Below are positions 8,067 to 17,175 of a stretch of 64,000 bases of DNA, one piece after another. Made by a program: the position numbers and the translations under genes. The first letter of the stretch is position 1; every line of letters starts with the position of its first letter. Under the pieces are notes generated by a model. That model saw only the letters and a list, made by a program, of their open reading frames with translations, had not been told where the DNA came from and made no database searches. The DNA lies in assembly GCF_038051925.1 (NCBI RefSeq), contig NZ_CP150634.1, positions 4,472,300 to 4,536,299 on the forward strand. The letters are read 5' to 3'. The DNA is from Methylotuvimicrobium sp. KM2. GTDB lineage: Bacteria > Pseudomonadota > Gammaproteobacteria > Methylococcales > Methylomonadaceae.

Positions 8067-8357
8067 CGCGAATTTAGCCCGCTCAGTTTTTGTTCTACCT
8101 TACGCACTTCAAATTTCGGCAATGCCAGAGGAGGCGCATGGGTGTCCGCTAAAGGACGCCGTGAACCCAGCACCTAAATTCCATAGTTCATTGGCTATGG
8201 TTAACTATATTGGATAATTCATCCAGCACCTAAATAAACCATGATGTTGAATCATTGCCAAAGACCTATGGAATTTAGGTGCTGGATTTAGGTGCTGGGT
8301 GAATACGTCCATGTAGATACTCTGTTTAAAATCAAGTTAAAAATAGGCATTTTTCTG

Positions 8358-9392
8358 CTATTCAGCGATTGACGGAATTGCATAAAAACGCGTGTTATCG
8401 AATGGTTTATCATGCTTGAGCATGCCGTGAATCGCATGTAACAATTTACGCATGACCGCACAACAGGCTTGCAACGGTAATTTACCCATATCCAGGAGAT
8501 GTTGGTAATACGCCTTAATATGGCGATCATGCTGCACAGCGCTCCAGACAGGCATATACAGGGCGGCGCGAATCTGGCTGTTACCGGCCTTGGATATACG
8601 CGTTTTTTTGTGGACACTCGTGCCGGAATCAAAAGCTCTTGGATCGAGCCCCGCAAACTTGACCCACTCACGGTGCGACATATCCGCAGGCAAAATCAGT
8701 AGTTCTCCCATGAGGGCAATCGCACTGGTATTGGCAATACCCTTAATGCTCGTGAACAAAACTAATGCTCGACTGAGTTCCGGATGTTTTTCGATCAATG
8801 CCAAGGCGCCAGCCGTTAACTGATCGATACGCTTATCTAATTGATCGATGGCTGCTTGTGCATCTTTTAGCACGGCTTTGGGTGTTTCAACTGTTGCGCT
8901 TAAGGCATGCAACTGATTCTTTGCTGCTGTTTTTTGATCGGTTAGCGCATTAATACGGCGTGAGAAACAACGTAAAGCGATCTTTTCATTCGAAGGACGG
9001 GACCAAGGCACAAAATCCATCCGTTCGGCATACACCGCCAGAGTATTCGCGTCCACATCATCTGTTTTACTATTGTTCATCAACACTTTAGCAAAGTTAT
9101 GAGAGACCTTGGGATTGATGACCATTACCTTGACGCCGGCATCATGGAGCGCAACGGCTAAATCGAAATGATAACTGCCGGTGGCTTCCATGCACACGAT
9201 AATGCCGGACAATTTGTTCAGTTTCTTGGCCATCCGGGCATGATCAGCTGGGGTATTGGAGAACTTCTGCGGATTGAAAGGTTTGCCATTTTTGCGCACC
9301 ACCAAAACCAGTTCTTTAGATCCTACATCGACGCCAGCGAAGATACGGGTTTGTGTGTCAAGTGAAGCGCTGTTAATTTGTTGATCTGCCAT
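8358..9392 (-). CDS. IS110-family transposase (DEDD recombinase)
   Basis: 344 residues. The N-terminal RuvC-like DEDD domain has Asp22 (FAGVDVGSKELVL), Glu69 (IVCMEATGSYH), and Asp111 and Asp114 (SKTDDVDANTLAVYAERM). The C-terminal Transposase_20 domain has the block GIANTSAIALMGEL and the serine-containing stretch FAGLDPRAFDSGTSVHKKTR. A coiled-coil segment (about 140-200) joins them. The frame appears intact, so the element may be active. IS110 enzymes use a bridge RNA from the element's noncoding end to choose target and donor sites. Confidence 0.95.
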   Translation of the reverse strand: MADQQINSASLDTQTRIFAGVDVGSKELVLVVRKNGKPFNPQKFSNTPADHARMAKKLNKLSGIIVCMEATGSYHFDLAVALHDAGVKVMVINPKVSHNFAKVLMNNSKTDDVDANTLAVYAERMDFVPWSRPSNEKIALRCFSRRINALTDQKTAAKNQLHALSATVETPKAVLKDAQAAIDQLDKRIDQLTAGALALIEKHPELSRALVLFTSIKGIANTSAIALMGELLILPADMSHREWVKFAGLDPRAFDSGTSVHKKTRISKAGNSQIRAALYMPVWSAVQHDRHIKAYYQHLLDMGKLPLQACCAVMRKLLHAIHGMLKHDKPFDNTRFYAIPSIAE

Positions 9393-9643
9393 GTTTAATT
9401 GTTATTCTGTGATAAGGAAAGTAAACTAGTCATTGGTTCCCGACCCTGCGTATGCACCTACCATCCTTGTGAATGCAGGCTCTAAGCCTCAGATACTCCG
9501 CGGTATAGGTGAATAGGGCGGGGGCCAATCTACATGACAGGCTCTGGTTTAATCCAGTCCTCAGGCTCAAGCGGCCTCCCAATGAACTCGGTAAAGCTTA
9601 AAGTATTTCCTAGCTAAAATTCATTTAAATTAATCATACAAGG
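9393..9643 (-). ncRNA. Presumed bridge RNA region of the IS110 element
   Basis: The roughly 250 bases upstream of the transposase, inside the element, have no reading frame. They occupy the place where IS110-group elements encode the bridge RNA, transcribed in the transposase direction. Two short stretches match the insertion site. AGATACTC at 9491-9498 equals 8315-8322, and ATCTACATG at 9528-9536 is the complement of CATGTAGAT at 8310-8318. In the minus-strand RNA they would lie about 30 nt apart, as guide segments of a loop could. RNA identity is inferred from family knowledge; no folding was done. Confidence 0.5.
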
Positions 9644-9794
9644 CTCTATGCCAGTATCCATGATTCCCTCACCTAGGAGCTAGGTGAAGGACCGAAGACT
9701 CCAGCACATCCTTAGGCACTGCCGAAATTTGAAGTACGCAAGATATAATAACGAGAGGCACTTATGGCGACAAAAATGATCCTTTTCATCAGCG

Positions 9795-11432
9795 TCATCG
9801 TCCTTGCTCAATTACCATCAGTTTTTGCGCCAAGCCACCGAAACGTTCGATTTTACGCAGCACGGTTTCGTTGAAAACCTGTTGATCGGCCAGTATTTTG
9901 ACCGATTTCCGGGCGCGGGTAATCGCGGTATAAAGCAATTCTTTGGTTAACACCGGATTATGTTGATCCGGAAGAGCAATAAGAATTTCGTCGAATTCCG
10001 AACCCTGGCTTTTATGGATCGTCATTGCATATACGGTTTCGCAATGCGGCAATCTAGCCGGCAAGCATTTTTTGATGCTACCGTCGGGACGTTGGAAAAA
10101 CACCATCAATTTACCGTTTTGCTCGGCGTCTTTCAGACACAAACCGATATCGCCGTTATATAGTTGCAACGAGGCATCGTTTTGCGTAATCATGACCGGA
10201 CGTCCATGATACCAAGTCCCGATAGGGTTGATATGACCCGTTGAAGCTAATCGGCGTTCAACTTGGCTATTAATATCGGCGACGCTATATTTTCCGGCCC
10301 GATTCGCACAGAGCACTTGAAATCGCTTAAAGACATTAAAAATTTGCTCGATATCATTTGAATTCTCGATCGCGCGTAAATAATCGAGCCGATGACCGGC
10401 AATATAGGCGATCGCATCTTGATTCAATAAGCCGATGTTTTCATTAGCCGCCTGCAATGCCGACCAAGCGGCTTCAGGGTGCTGCAAATTGACCGCTTCG
10501 GCCAGGTTTTTGATTGTCACATCAAATCGGTGCGCTTTTTTTAGCTCGACAGTATGATCCGGCAACGCTGCGGTCAAGTCTGCCAATACCGCGCCCGATT
10601 CGACCGATGCCAATTGATCCTTATCGCCGAGCAAGATCAATCGGGCGCTTGGTTTGAGTGCATCGACCAATTTACTCATCAACGCTAAATCGACCATCGA
10701 GGCTTCATCCACTACGACCAAATCGAAAGGCAGGGGTTTTTCGGCGTTATGTCGGAAATAAGGTGAAGGCGGACGAGAACCTAGCAGGCGATGCAGGGTC
10801 GTGACCGATTCGGGAAGAGATTGTTTGACAGCTTCCGAGCAAGGCAAGGCACTCTTGCTGTTACCTATCGATTCCTGCAGGCGCATTGCGGCTTTTCCGG
10901 TCGGTGCTGCAAGGGCGATGAATAACGGGCGTTGTGCCAATTCCTGCAGCAAAGCCAGAATCTTAACGATAGTTGTGGTTTTACCGGTCCCGGGACCGCC
11001 GGTAATGATGCAGAACGTTCGATTAAGCGCGGTTTTGGCTGCTTCACGCTGCCAGTCGGTTTCCGCAAGGGCGGTTGGGAAGTAGCGGTCCAATAAGGCT
11101 TCCGCGTCAACAGGGGAGACATTGAAGCGGGTCATTGCACCGATCCGGTTGACTAAGTTTTTTTCATAGGCCCAATAGCGCTGAAGATAAAGCCGATCGT
11201 CTTCAACTATTAACGGCGCGGTATCTGACCTCGATGCCAGGCCTGAAGCCATGACTGTTTCCCGGGCTTTCGCATCAATGCGGATACAGCTATGCCCTTG
11301 ATTTTGCTCGAAGGAAAGACGGGCGATCAGTTTTTCGAAATTATCTTTCGCGGCACCGGTCAAGGCGCTACGGCGACTCAAAAAACGAGAAAAAGCCATA
11401 TCGAGGCGGGTAAAAGTAGATTCTTCTTTCAT
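9795..11432 (-). CDS. recD: RecBCD enzyme subunit RecD
   Basis: 545 residues, somewhat shorter than E. coli RecD (608). SF1B helicase motifs: Walker A GGPGTGKTTT at 145-154, Walker B region VVDEASMVDLALM, LGDKDQLASVESGAVL (motif III), and VYAMTIHKSQGSEFDEI with LLYTAITRARKSVKI near the C-terminus. RecD is the fast 5'-3' helicase of the RecBCD nuclease that processes double-strand ends and degrades foreign linear DNA. It lies downstream of recB on the same strand but is separated from it by 1.1 kb holding an opposite-strand rlpA-like gene and repeats. No recC is in the window. Confidence 0.95.
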   Translation of the reverse strand: MKEESTFTRLDMAFSRFLSRRSALTGAAKDNFEKLIARLSFEQNQGHSCIRIDAKARETVMASGLASRSDTAPLIVEDDRLYLQRYWAYEKNLVNRIGAMTRFNVSPVDAEALLDRYFPTALAETDWQREAAKTALNRTFCIITGGPGTGKTTTIVKILALLQELAQRPLFIALAAPTGKAAMRLQESIGNSKSALPCSEAVKQSLPESVTTLHRLLGSRPPSPYFRHNAEKPLPFDLVVVDEASMVDLALMSKLVDALKPSARLILLGDKDQLASVESGAVLADLTAALPDHTVELKKAHRFDVTIKNLAEAVNLQHPEAAWSALQAANENIGLLNQDAIAYIAGHRLDYLRAIENSNDIEQIFNVFKRFQVLCANRAGKYSVADINSQVERRLASTGHINPIGTWYHGRPVMITQNDASLQLYNGDIGLCLKDAEQNGKLMVFFQRPDGSIKKCLPARLPHCETVYAMTIHKSQGSEFDEILIALPDQHNPVLTKELLYTAITRARKSVKILADQQVFNETVLRKIERFGGLAQKLMVIEQGR

Positions 11433-11653
11433 TTGTCAGATAAATTTCGGCGCTTGTTGCCGGAAAATGAAGCCCATAGGACGCTTTAAAACATCACGAG
11501 AGAAATAGAGGGAGCCCTTATAAGGCAGTGTCTCAATAGCTTTTGGCATGGAGATATTTACCCGAATATTAATTTTGAGTTCTACGACTTAAGTTTAGCT
11601 TAATATTCCCAAGGGTAAAATCATTTTGTTGTTAAATAATAAGGCTTTACATT

Positions 11654-12115
11654 ATGAATAAAATCATATTGGCAAGTTCTGTGTTTATGATGAGTAGTCT
11701 ATTTACTCAGCCGATAAAGACAGTTGAGGCATCCGACCAGCACAAAGCTAAGTTGACTTCGGGCAAAACCGCCGGAAAACCTACAAAAGGGCGATTGGGC
11801 CGAGCCTCTTGGTACGGACCTAGATTTCACGGCAAAAAAACCGCGAGCGGACGCAAATTCGATATGTATGCGATGACTGCGGCCCATAAAACGCTGCCGT
11901 TGTTATCCTACGTGAAAGTCACCAATCCCAAAAGCCATAAATCGGTTGTCGTACAAATCACCGACCGCGGGCCTTATCATGGTAAAAGGGAACTGGACTT
12001 GTCCTATGCCGCCGCCAAGCAAGTCGGCATCCAAAAGCAAGGTGTCGGTTTTGTAGAGATTCAACCGCTGAGCCGCTCTCAAGCAATAGCCGAAATTCGC
12101 AACAATGATTCGTAA
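11654..12115 (+). CDS. Septal ring lytic transglycosylase RlpA family protein
   Basis: 153 residues. The N-terminus is a signal-peptide-like hydrophobic stretch (IILASSVFMMSSLFTQPIKTVEAS). Residues about 48-145 are a double-psi beta-barrel of the RlpA type: GRASWYGPRFHGKKTASGRKFD, MTAAHKTLPLLSYVKVTNP, VVQITDRGPYHGKRELDLSYAAAKQVGI. The Asp of TDRGP and the ASWYG block are conserved in the family, which acts on peptidoglycan lacking stem peptides at the septum. No lipobox Cys and no SPOR domain are visible, unlike full-length RlpA, so I leave the symbol empty. Start ATG follows TAATAAGGCTTTACATT. Confidence 0.88.
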   Translation: MNKIILASSVFMMSSLFTQPIKTVEASDQHKAKLTSGKTAGKPTKGRLGRASWYGPRFHGKKTASGRKFDMYAMTAAHKTLPLLSYVKVTNPKSHKSVVVQITDRGPYHGKRELDLSYAAAKQVGIQKQGVGFVEIQPLSRSQAIAEIRNNDS

Positions 12116-12531
12116 TTGAAACGTATACCTTTCGCACTTCAAATTTCGGCAGTGCCAGAGGAGGCGCCTGATTGCCATGGATGGCGTGTATTAGGGCAAT
12201 GGAGGGTAGAAAAATGCTCCTGCATTTTCTGCATTCATTACATCCATGTAACTCAGCAATTACCGTGGAGCAAAATATGCCCTGCCGCCGACACCTATCA
12301 ATCCAGCAACCGAACCTGCTTACCGTATATTAAATATAGGGAAGTTATTTATGACCGAATCCTAAACAGCGTAGCCCGGATGGAGCGAAGCGCAATCCGG
12401 GAAGCTCGGAGCCACGCCATTCCCGTATTCCGCTACGTTGCATACGGGCTACATGCTGAATTGGCGCCCCCTAAAAGCCGAAAGCATTGCCTCTGTCTCG
12501 TTCCCAAGTTTCAGCTTGGGAATAACTACCG
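12116..12531. repeat. Mosaic of dispersed repeats (family C end, family A half, family D, palindrome)
   Basis: From left to right: a family C terminus (TATACCTTTCGCACTTCAAA, from about 12123), modules shared with families A and C, and a reversed half copy of family A ending at 12363. Then comes a family D repeat (12371-12455, GTAGCCCGGATGGAGCGAAG to ATACGGGCTACAT) and a short palindrome TTCCCAAGTTTCAGCTTGGG (about 12501). Open frames across it are not convincing genes. The interval separates rlpA from the 3' end of recB. Confidence 0.75.
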
Positions 12532-15500
12532 TCAAGCTCTGCTTGCACACACGCCAAAAATCTCCGATAAAGCCTCGATACGTCGTAAATCCGGCCTATC
12601 CCGATAAACGCCGCTCATCGGCTGTTCGGGCTGCATGCCGCGCACAAATAAATATAATACCCCGCCGAAATGCTTTTCGTAATCGTAATCGGCCAAGCGT
12701 TGCCCCAAAAAGCGGTGCAGCACCAGCGTATAAAGCCAATATTGCAATCCGTAATTATGCTCCCGCATCGCGTCCGTCAACGTTTCCGACCGATAGTCCG
12801 GCAGGCTGTTGGTTTTATAATCGATGACGTAATAACGGCCGCCGTATTCGCAAATTAAATCGATGAAACCGGTCAAATAACCGCACATTTGCTTACTGTT
12901 CAGCACTTGATAAACGGGAGAGTCCGATAAGATCGCATTGATATGTGCGGCGTTCATCGGCTGCATTGCCAGATAAAACGGCATTTCCTTCAAACATTGC
13001 CCATCGGCAATATTCATCAGTAGAAAAGCCGGATCGTCTTCGGCCAAGGGCGTTGTCACAACGGCTTGCAATAAGCGATCGATAGCTTCAGGATGCTCCG
13101 TTTGCAAGCCGTAGCGCCGACAGGTGCTATCGCGCAACTCGGCGATGTCCGGCATATCGGCCAAGCACGCGAAATCGAGATGCTCCAGCAAGTCATGCAC
13201 GACGTTGCCGGTATGCGCGCCTTTCGGCAACTCCTCTTGCATGCCGACCGCCGAAAAGACCGGTTCCGCATCAAGCGAAGCCAATTCGCGGGCCTTATCT
13301 TCCGGCAATTCCGGCGCATCCTGTAGGCTTAAGGCCGAGAGTGCCGTGTAACTGCTCATTTGCCAATCGGTGCGTAGCGAACGCAACCTCGACCTTGCCG
13401 ATAGTCGGGTTTCGTCGAGCCATTTTTCGTAACGGCCATTGGGCTCCGCCGGTAATTCCAATAAACAATATTCGAAAACATGCGGGGCGCGGCTGCAATA
13501 ATCTTTCAGGATCGATTGTTGCGCGGCAAAATGGCAATCTTCGAAACCGAGTAGCCAAGCCAATGCCGATTGATTCGGAACGTCCTTGCTTCGAACATCG
13601 GCCCAGGCCAGATAACTGCGATATTTAGCCCGGGTCAGCGCTACATAACATACGCGCAAATCCTCGGCCAATTCTTCGTCGATCGCTTGCGCGCGGCGGC
13701 GTTCGAAATCCTCCGAGCCTAAATCGGCGACGATGCGACCTTGCTCGTGACATTGAATCAAGGGCCGGTCGGTGGAAAACCGGCTGCTGCGTTGCCAGAG
13801 GGACGGACAAAAAACAATATTATACTCGAGCCCCTTCGAGCGATGCATCGTGACAATCTTGACCGCTTCATCATCGCTTTCCAAGCGCATGCATTGCTCT
13901 TCGAGACTGACTCTGCCGCCCGCCGCATCGGTGATACGCGCGCGCAGCCAATCCAGCGTTTTTCCGATGCCTAAATGCTCGTCGACAGCGGCTTGCTGCA
14001 CTAACTCGATCAGATGATGCAAGTTGGTCAAGCGGCGCTCGGCAAGACGGCTAGCCGATAGCTGCAAACGTATTTGCTCTTGGTCGAGCAAACGCTGCAT
14101 CATCGCCATCAGTCCTTGGTTTTGCCAGTGCTGATAATAATTCAAAAAATGCGACAGCCAGGCATCCAAGGCCGCTTCTTGATTCAGCATGCGATATAAA
14201 GTCTGCCCATCTAATCCGAACCAGTCGAGAGTTAAGGCTTGCTTCAATAATGCTGTGTCGCCAGGATGAGCAATGGCCTGCAACAAACAAAACAAGTCGG
14301 CCGCTTCGGCGGTCGCGAATACCGATTCGGTGCTGTTCAAAACCGAAGGGACGCCGGCTTCGCGCAATGCCGCTTGATATTCCGAGGCTTGCCGGTTGGT
14401 TCTGACCAATACCGCGATATCGCCCGGCTGAACTCGCCTGCCGCTATCGCTCAAAAAGTAAGGCTCATTGAGCAATCCGACGATTTCGTTGACGACCTCG
14501 GCCTGAAGACATTCGCCGGCTTTGCCGGAACTCCAGTGGCCCTTGTCGCTTTGCGGCAGTTGCCAAAGCACCATCGGCGCCAGCGTCTCTTTTTCGAGAC
14601 TTAGGGTTTTATCCGCATTGGCGGGAGCGCCTACAACCGGTTGGAATTGCAACTGTTCGAGAAAAAAGGCCCGCTCGCGGCTGAATAAGGCATTCACCGC
14701 CTCGACCAGGGGCGGCTGCGAGCGCCAGTTCGTGCCGAGGGTAAACCGATGATGCGCCTGTTGCTGTGCGGCAAGGTAGGAAAAAATATCGGCGCCCCGA
14801 AATTTATAGATCGCTTGCTTGGGATCGCCGATCAAATACAAATAATGTGCGCCTGAACCGAATAAGGTTGAAAATATCAGCCACTGATTCTGATCGGTAT
14901 CCTGAAATTCGTCGATCAATGCGGCCTTGAAGCGTTGCCTCAATTCGGCGGTCAATAATGCCCCTTGATTACCTTGCAAGGCAAGGGCAAGCCGGCTAAT
15001 CAAATCATCGAACGACAATATATTGAGTTGCTGCATCTGCTTGTCCAGCTCTATGCGGACATGCTCTAACAGCGCTCGACGAAAAACCAGACTGATTCGA
15101 TCGATCGAGTCGGACAAGGCATCGAAAGGCGTGGTGTCGATTTTCAGTGTTGCCAGATACTCGTGTTTGCGTTGCTCGCCGGTTTGCGTTTTGGTTTTTC
15201 TAAACTTGTTACCGTTCAAGCCATCGACCAGGCCGGTTACCGTCAAACATGCAAATGCGTCGGGGCTTGGAAGCTGCAGTGTTTCCTGGTTTAGCCAGGC
15301 GCGCAACTCTTGGAGGTGATGTTCAAAAACTTCGGTATACGACGATTTGAAGAAGCCGTCACCAAAGTGGTTTAGCAGTGTTTTAGCGGCCTGATCCAAG
15401 TGGATACGCGCTTGCTCTGCCTGCTCCCGGCAAGCGGCTAATGCTTCGTTCGGATCGCGATACTCCGGAAAAATCTCGATGTCGAGCGGAATGCGATCGA

Positions 15501-16068
15501 TGCCGGCTAATAATGCATCCGGAGTTGAGTACGTTGCTGTCAACAAAGCAACTTCCCAGGAGGCCCTTTGATAAATTTGACCACGCCAGAAATCGTCGGC
15601 ACAGGCTTGCTTGACGATCGCCGCATCGGCGGTCAGTTCGGAATCGAAAAGTTGACCGCTTTCCAGCGCATGCTCCTTCAAGACCCGCTGGCAAAAACCG
15701 TGAATCGTAAACACAGCGGCCTGATCGATATCGAGCAGAGCCAACTCCAGTCTTTTTTTGATCCGATCGCGGTCGATCTCGAGCCGGTTTAGCCATTGGA
15801 TAATCGCGCCGTCAATGTTTTCGGTTTTCCCGCTTACGGCCTGTTTAGCCTCATTGAGCCTGAGTCGGATCCGCTCCTTCAGCTCCTCGGTCGCGACCTT
15901 CGTAAAAGTCACTACCAACAATTCGTCGATTTTCATATCGAACTCGACGACAAAGCGCAGCGCCAGCATCGCAATCGCATAGGTTTTACCGGTACCTGCG
16001 CTGGCTTCGATTAAGTTAATGCCTTGGCGGCAATCGGTTGTTATCGGGTCGAAATGTTCGGATGGCAT
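12532..16068 (-). CDS. recB: RecBCD enzyme subunit RecB
   Basis: 1178 residues, full length. The SF1A helicase has Walker A EASAGTGKTYA at about 21-31, LLVVTFTKVATEELKERIR (motif Ia), ALIDEFQDTDQNQWLIF (Walker B, DEFQDTD), LIGDPKQAIYKFRGAD, VTMHRSKGLEYNIVF and LLYVALTRAK-type motif VI (VCYVALTRAKYRSYL). The C-terminal nuclease domain ends with YLTGFIDLICEYGGRYYVIDYKTN, containing the catalytic Asp and Lys. It provides the 3'-5' helicase and the nuclease and loads RecA after Chi. The SPOR gene lies 93 bases upstream on the same strand. The final residues border a repeat cluster. Confidence 0.97.
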   Translation of the reverse strand: MPSEHFDPITTDCRQGINLIEASAGTGKTYAIAMLALRFVVEFDMKIDELLVVTFTKVATEELKERIRLRLNEAKQAVSGKTENIDGAIIQWLNRLEIDRDRIKKRLELALLDIDQAAVFTIHGFCQRVLKEHALESGQLFDSELTADAAIVKQACADDFWRGQIYQRASWEVALLTATYSTPDALLAGIDRIPLDIEIFPEYRDPNEALAACREQAEQARIHLDQAAKTLLNHFGDGFFKSSYTEVFEHHLQELRAWLNQETLQLPSPDAFACLTVTGLVDGLNGNKFRKTKTQTGEQRKHEYLATLKIDTTPFDALSDSIDRISLVFRRALLEHVRIELDKQMQQLNILSFDDLISRLALALQGNQGALLTAELRQRFKAALIDEFQDTDQNQWLIFSTLFGSGAHYLYLIGDPKQAIYKFRGADIFSYLAAQQQAHHRFTLGTNWRSQPPLVEAVNALFSRERAFFLEQLQFQPVVGAPANADKTLSLEKETLAPMVLWQLPQSDKGHWSSGKAGECLQAEVVNEIVGLLNEPYFLSDSGRRVQPGDIAVLVRTNRQASEYQAALREAGVPSVLNSTESVFATAEAADLFCLLQAIAHPGDTALLKQALTLDWFGLDGQTLYRMLNQEAALDAWLSHFLNYYQHWQNQGLMAMMQRLLDQEQIRLQLSASRLAERRLTNLHHLIELVQQAAVDEHLGIGKTLDWLRARITDAAGGRVSLEEQCMRLESDDEAVKIVTMHRSKGLEYNIVFCPSLWQRSSRFSTDRPLIQCHEQGRIVADLGSEDFERRRAQAIDEELAEDLRVCYVALTRAKYRSYLAWADVRSKDVPNQSALAWLLGFEDCHFAAQQSILKDYCSRAPHVFEYCLLELPAEPNGRYEKWLDETRLSARSRLRSLRTDWQMSSYTALSALSLQDAPELPEDKARELASLDAEPVFSAVGMQEELPKGAHTGNVVHDLLEHLDFACLADMPDIAELRDSTCRRYGLQTEHPEAIDRLLQAVVTTPLAEDDPAFLLMNIADGQCLKEMPFYLAMQPMNAAHINAILSDSPVYQVLNSKQMCGYLTGFIDLICEYGGRYYVIDYKTNSLPDYRSETLTDAMREHNYGLQYWLYTLVLHRFLGQRLADYDYEKHFGGVLYLFVRGMQPEQPMSGVYRDRPDLRRIEALSEIFGVCASRA

Positions 16069-16161
16069 GAAGCTTTCAGTGAGGGATTTGGCTTGCTTGA
16101 ATTTATGTATCGCTTCGCGGGTTTTCCGAGTGAGTCATCAACAATAATCGGCTATGTTTCA

Positions 16162-16884
16162 TCAGCCTCGACCCCAGGCTTGATCGACACCGATCCAAAC
16201 CGATTTGATACCGAATTGCTTCTTTAAGGTTTCGGAAAAACGTTGGGCTTCCTGCATGCTGCTAAAGCCGGGTATGGTCAATCGATACCAGGTTTTGCCG
16301 TCGACTACTACCTCATTAATGTCAACGGTAATACCTTCTTTTCTCAAACGTCCCGCTTTCTTTTCAGCGGTAGCCGCTTTTTGAAAGGCGCCAATATTAA
16401 TCGAGTAATCCTGAGCTTTTGGGGCATAGCTACGCTGTCGAGTTCCCGATTTAGAATTGGCTGTCGACTTGACCGACAATTGCTTGATTTTATTTTCCAA
16501 GTTATTAAATTTATCGAACAAGATTTTTTGCTTTTCGAGCAAGTCATTTATTTTATCAGCCCTAATCACTTTAGGCTCGGTCGAGTCGAGTCGCGCCTCT
16601 TTAGCATCGCTCAATTCAGAAACTTGTTGACTCAAGCGCTTAATTTTTGCCGCCAACTCATCATAATGTTGGCGGCCTACGATTTTACCGGGCTGCTGCT
16701 GTTGTGCACTCAATCGGGACACTTGCGCTGTAAGATCGGTATTTCGATTGTTACTGATCCAAGCAAAAATCCCGGCGATCAATAACGCAATGATAGCAAT
16801 ACTTAGCGCGGCGATATTGAAGCTTGATGTTTTAGCCTGACTGGCCTCTAATTGCTTTCTGGTAAGTTCGTCAAATTCTGTCAC
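16162..16884 (-). CDS. SPOR domain-containing membrane protein
   Basis: 240 residues. A short cytoplasmic N-terminus, one membrane segment at about 23-43 (IAALSIAIIALLIAGIFAWI), a coiled-coil periplasmic stalk (about 50-145, rich in Leu/Lys/Gln heptads) and a C-terminal SPOR domain (about 158-238: DYSINIGAFQKAATAEKKAGRLRKEGI, then WYRLTIPGFSSMQEAQRFSETLKKQFGIKSVWI). SPOR domains bind denuded glycan at the septum. It resembles FtsN-like or DamX-like proteins in layout but I cannot assign a name. Upstream of recB, same strand. Confidence 0.85.
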   Translation of the reverse strand: MTEFDELTRKQLEASQAKTSSFNIAALSIAIIALLIAGIFAWISNNRNTDLTAQVSRLSAQQQQPGKIVGRQHYDELAAKIKRLSQQVSELSDAKEARLDSTEPKVIRADKINDLLEKQKILFDKFNNLENKIKQLSVKSTANSKSGTRQRSYAPKAQDYSINIGAFQKAATAEKKAGRLRKEGITVDINEVVVDGKTWYRLTIPGFSSMQEAQRFSETLKKQFGIKSVWIGVDQAWGRG

Positions 16885-16975
16885 CGGTTTTCTCCATTGT
16901 TGGCTAGATTATGCTGATGCAATCGACTCATCGATTTTAAATAAACTCTTTGCTATATCCATAGTAGATCAAAGT

Positions 16976-17096
16976 TCGGCATGGGGGGTATCCGTGTGAA
17001 TACATCCTTGTAGATACTCTATGCCAGCTCGATGCTGACCTCACCCGGCGCATCTTCTGGTCCTGCCGAAATTTGAAGCGCGAAAGGTGTAAGAAG
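16976..17096. repeat. Family C repeat, short copy upstream of ftsH
   Basis: Contains GTGAATACATCCTTGTAG, GATACTCTATGCCAGCTCGA and the right terminus TGCCGAAATTTGAAGCGCGA (about 17067-17086). This copy is uninterrupted at the point where the IS110 element sits in copy C1, which makes it the reference for that junction. It ends about 80 bases before the ftsH-like start codon and may carry or displace its promoter. Confidence 0.7.
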
Positions 17097-17175
17097 CGTT
17101 AATTTTTATAATTTGAATGGTACTATGTGGGAATAGACAGTTGAACCATTTCGTCCGTTTTTCGAGGTCATCACT

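Larger units (their letters stand above)
8324..9647 (-). mobile_element. IS110-family insertion sequence
   Basis: About 1.32 kb, delimited by comparing the interrupted family C repeat with uninterrupted copies. Family C sequence ends after GATACTCT (8316-8323) and resumes at CTCTATGCC (9644). No terminal inverted repeats are apparent, as expected of IS110. The single gene is the transposase (8358-9392, minus strand); about 250 noncoding bases lie upstream of it. The exact ends are uncertain by several bases because family C variants differ at the junction (TAGATACTCT versus TAGGCTCT). Confidence 0.8.
8096..9747. repeat. Family C repeat (copy C1) split by an IS110 element
   Basis: Left end ACGCACTTCAAATTTCGGCA (8102-8121) and right end TGCCGAAATTTGAAGTACGC (about 9720-9739) are inverted to each other. 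Inside the left part are further arms (CCCAGCACCTAAATTCCATA and its complement near 8270) and ACGTCCATGTAGATACTCT. The right part resumes at CTCTATGCCAG (9644). The same module order without an insertion is seen at 36660-36955 and, shorter, at 16976-17096, which shows that the IS110 element landed in a pre-existing repeat. Confidence 0.75.

Noticed and set aside
9764..9874. 36-codon frame beginning MATKMILFISVIVLAQLPSV, like a signal peptide, with GAGAGGCACTT before it
   Set aside because: It overlaps the 3' end of recD on the opposite strand, has no mature domain, and may be a chance frame or a relic beside the family C end.
12116..12827. Plus-strand frames of 129-163 codons after the rlpA-like gene
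   Set aside because: They cross dispersed palindromic repeats and the 3' end of recB in antisense; the composition is that of repeats.
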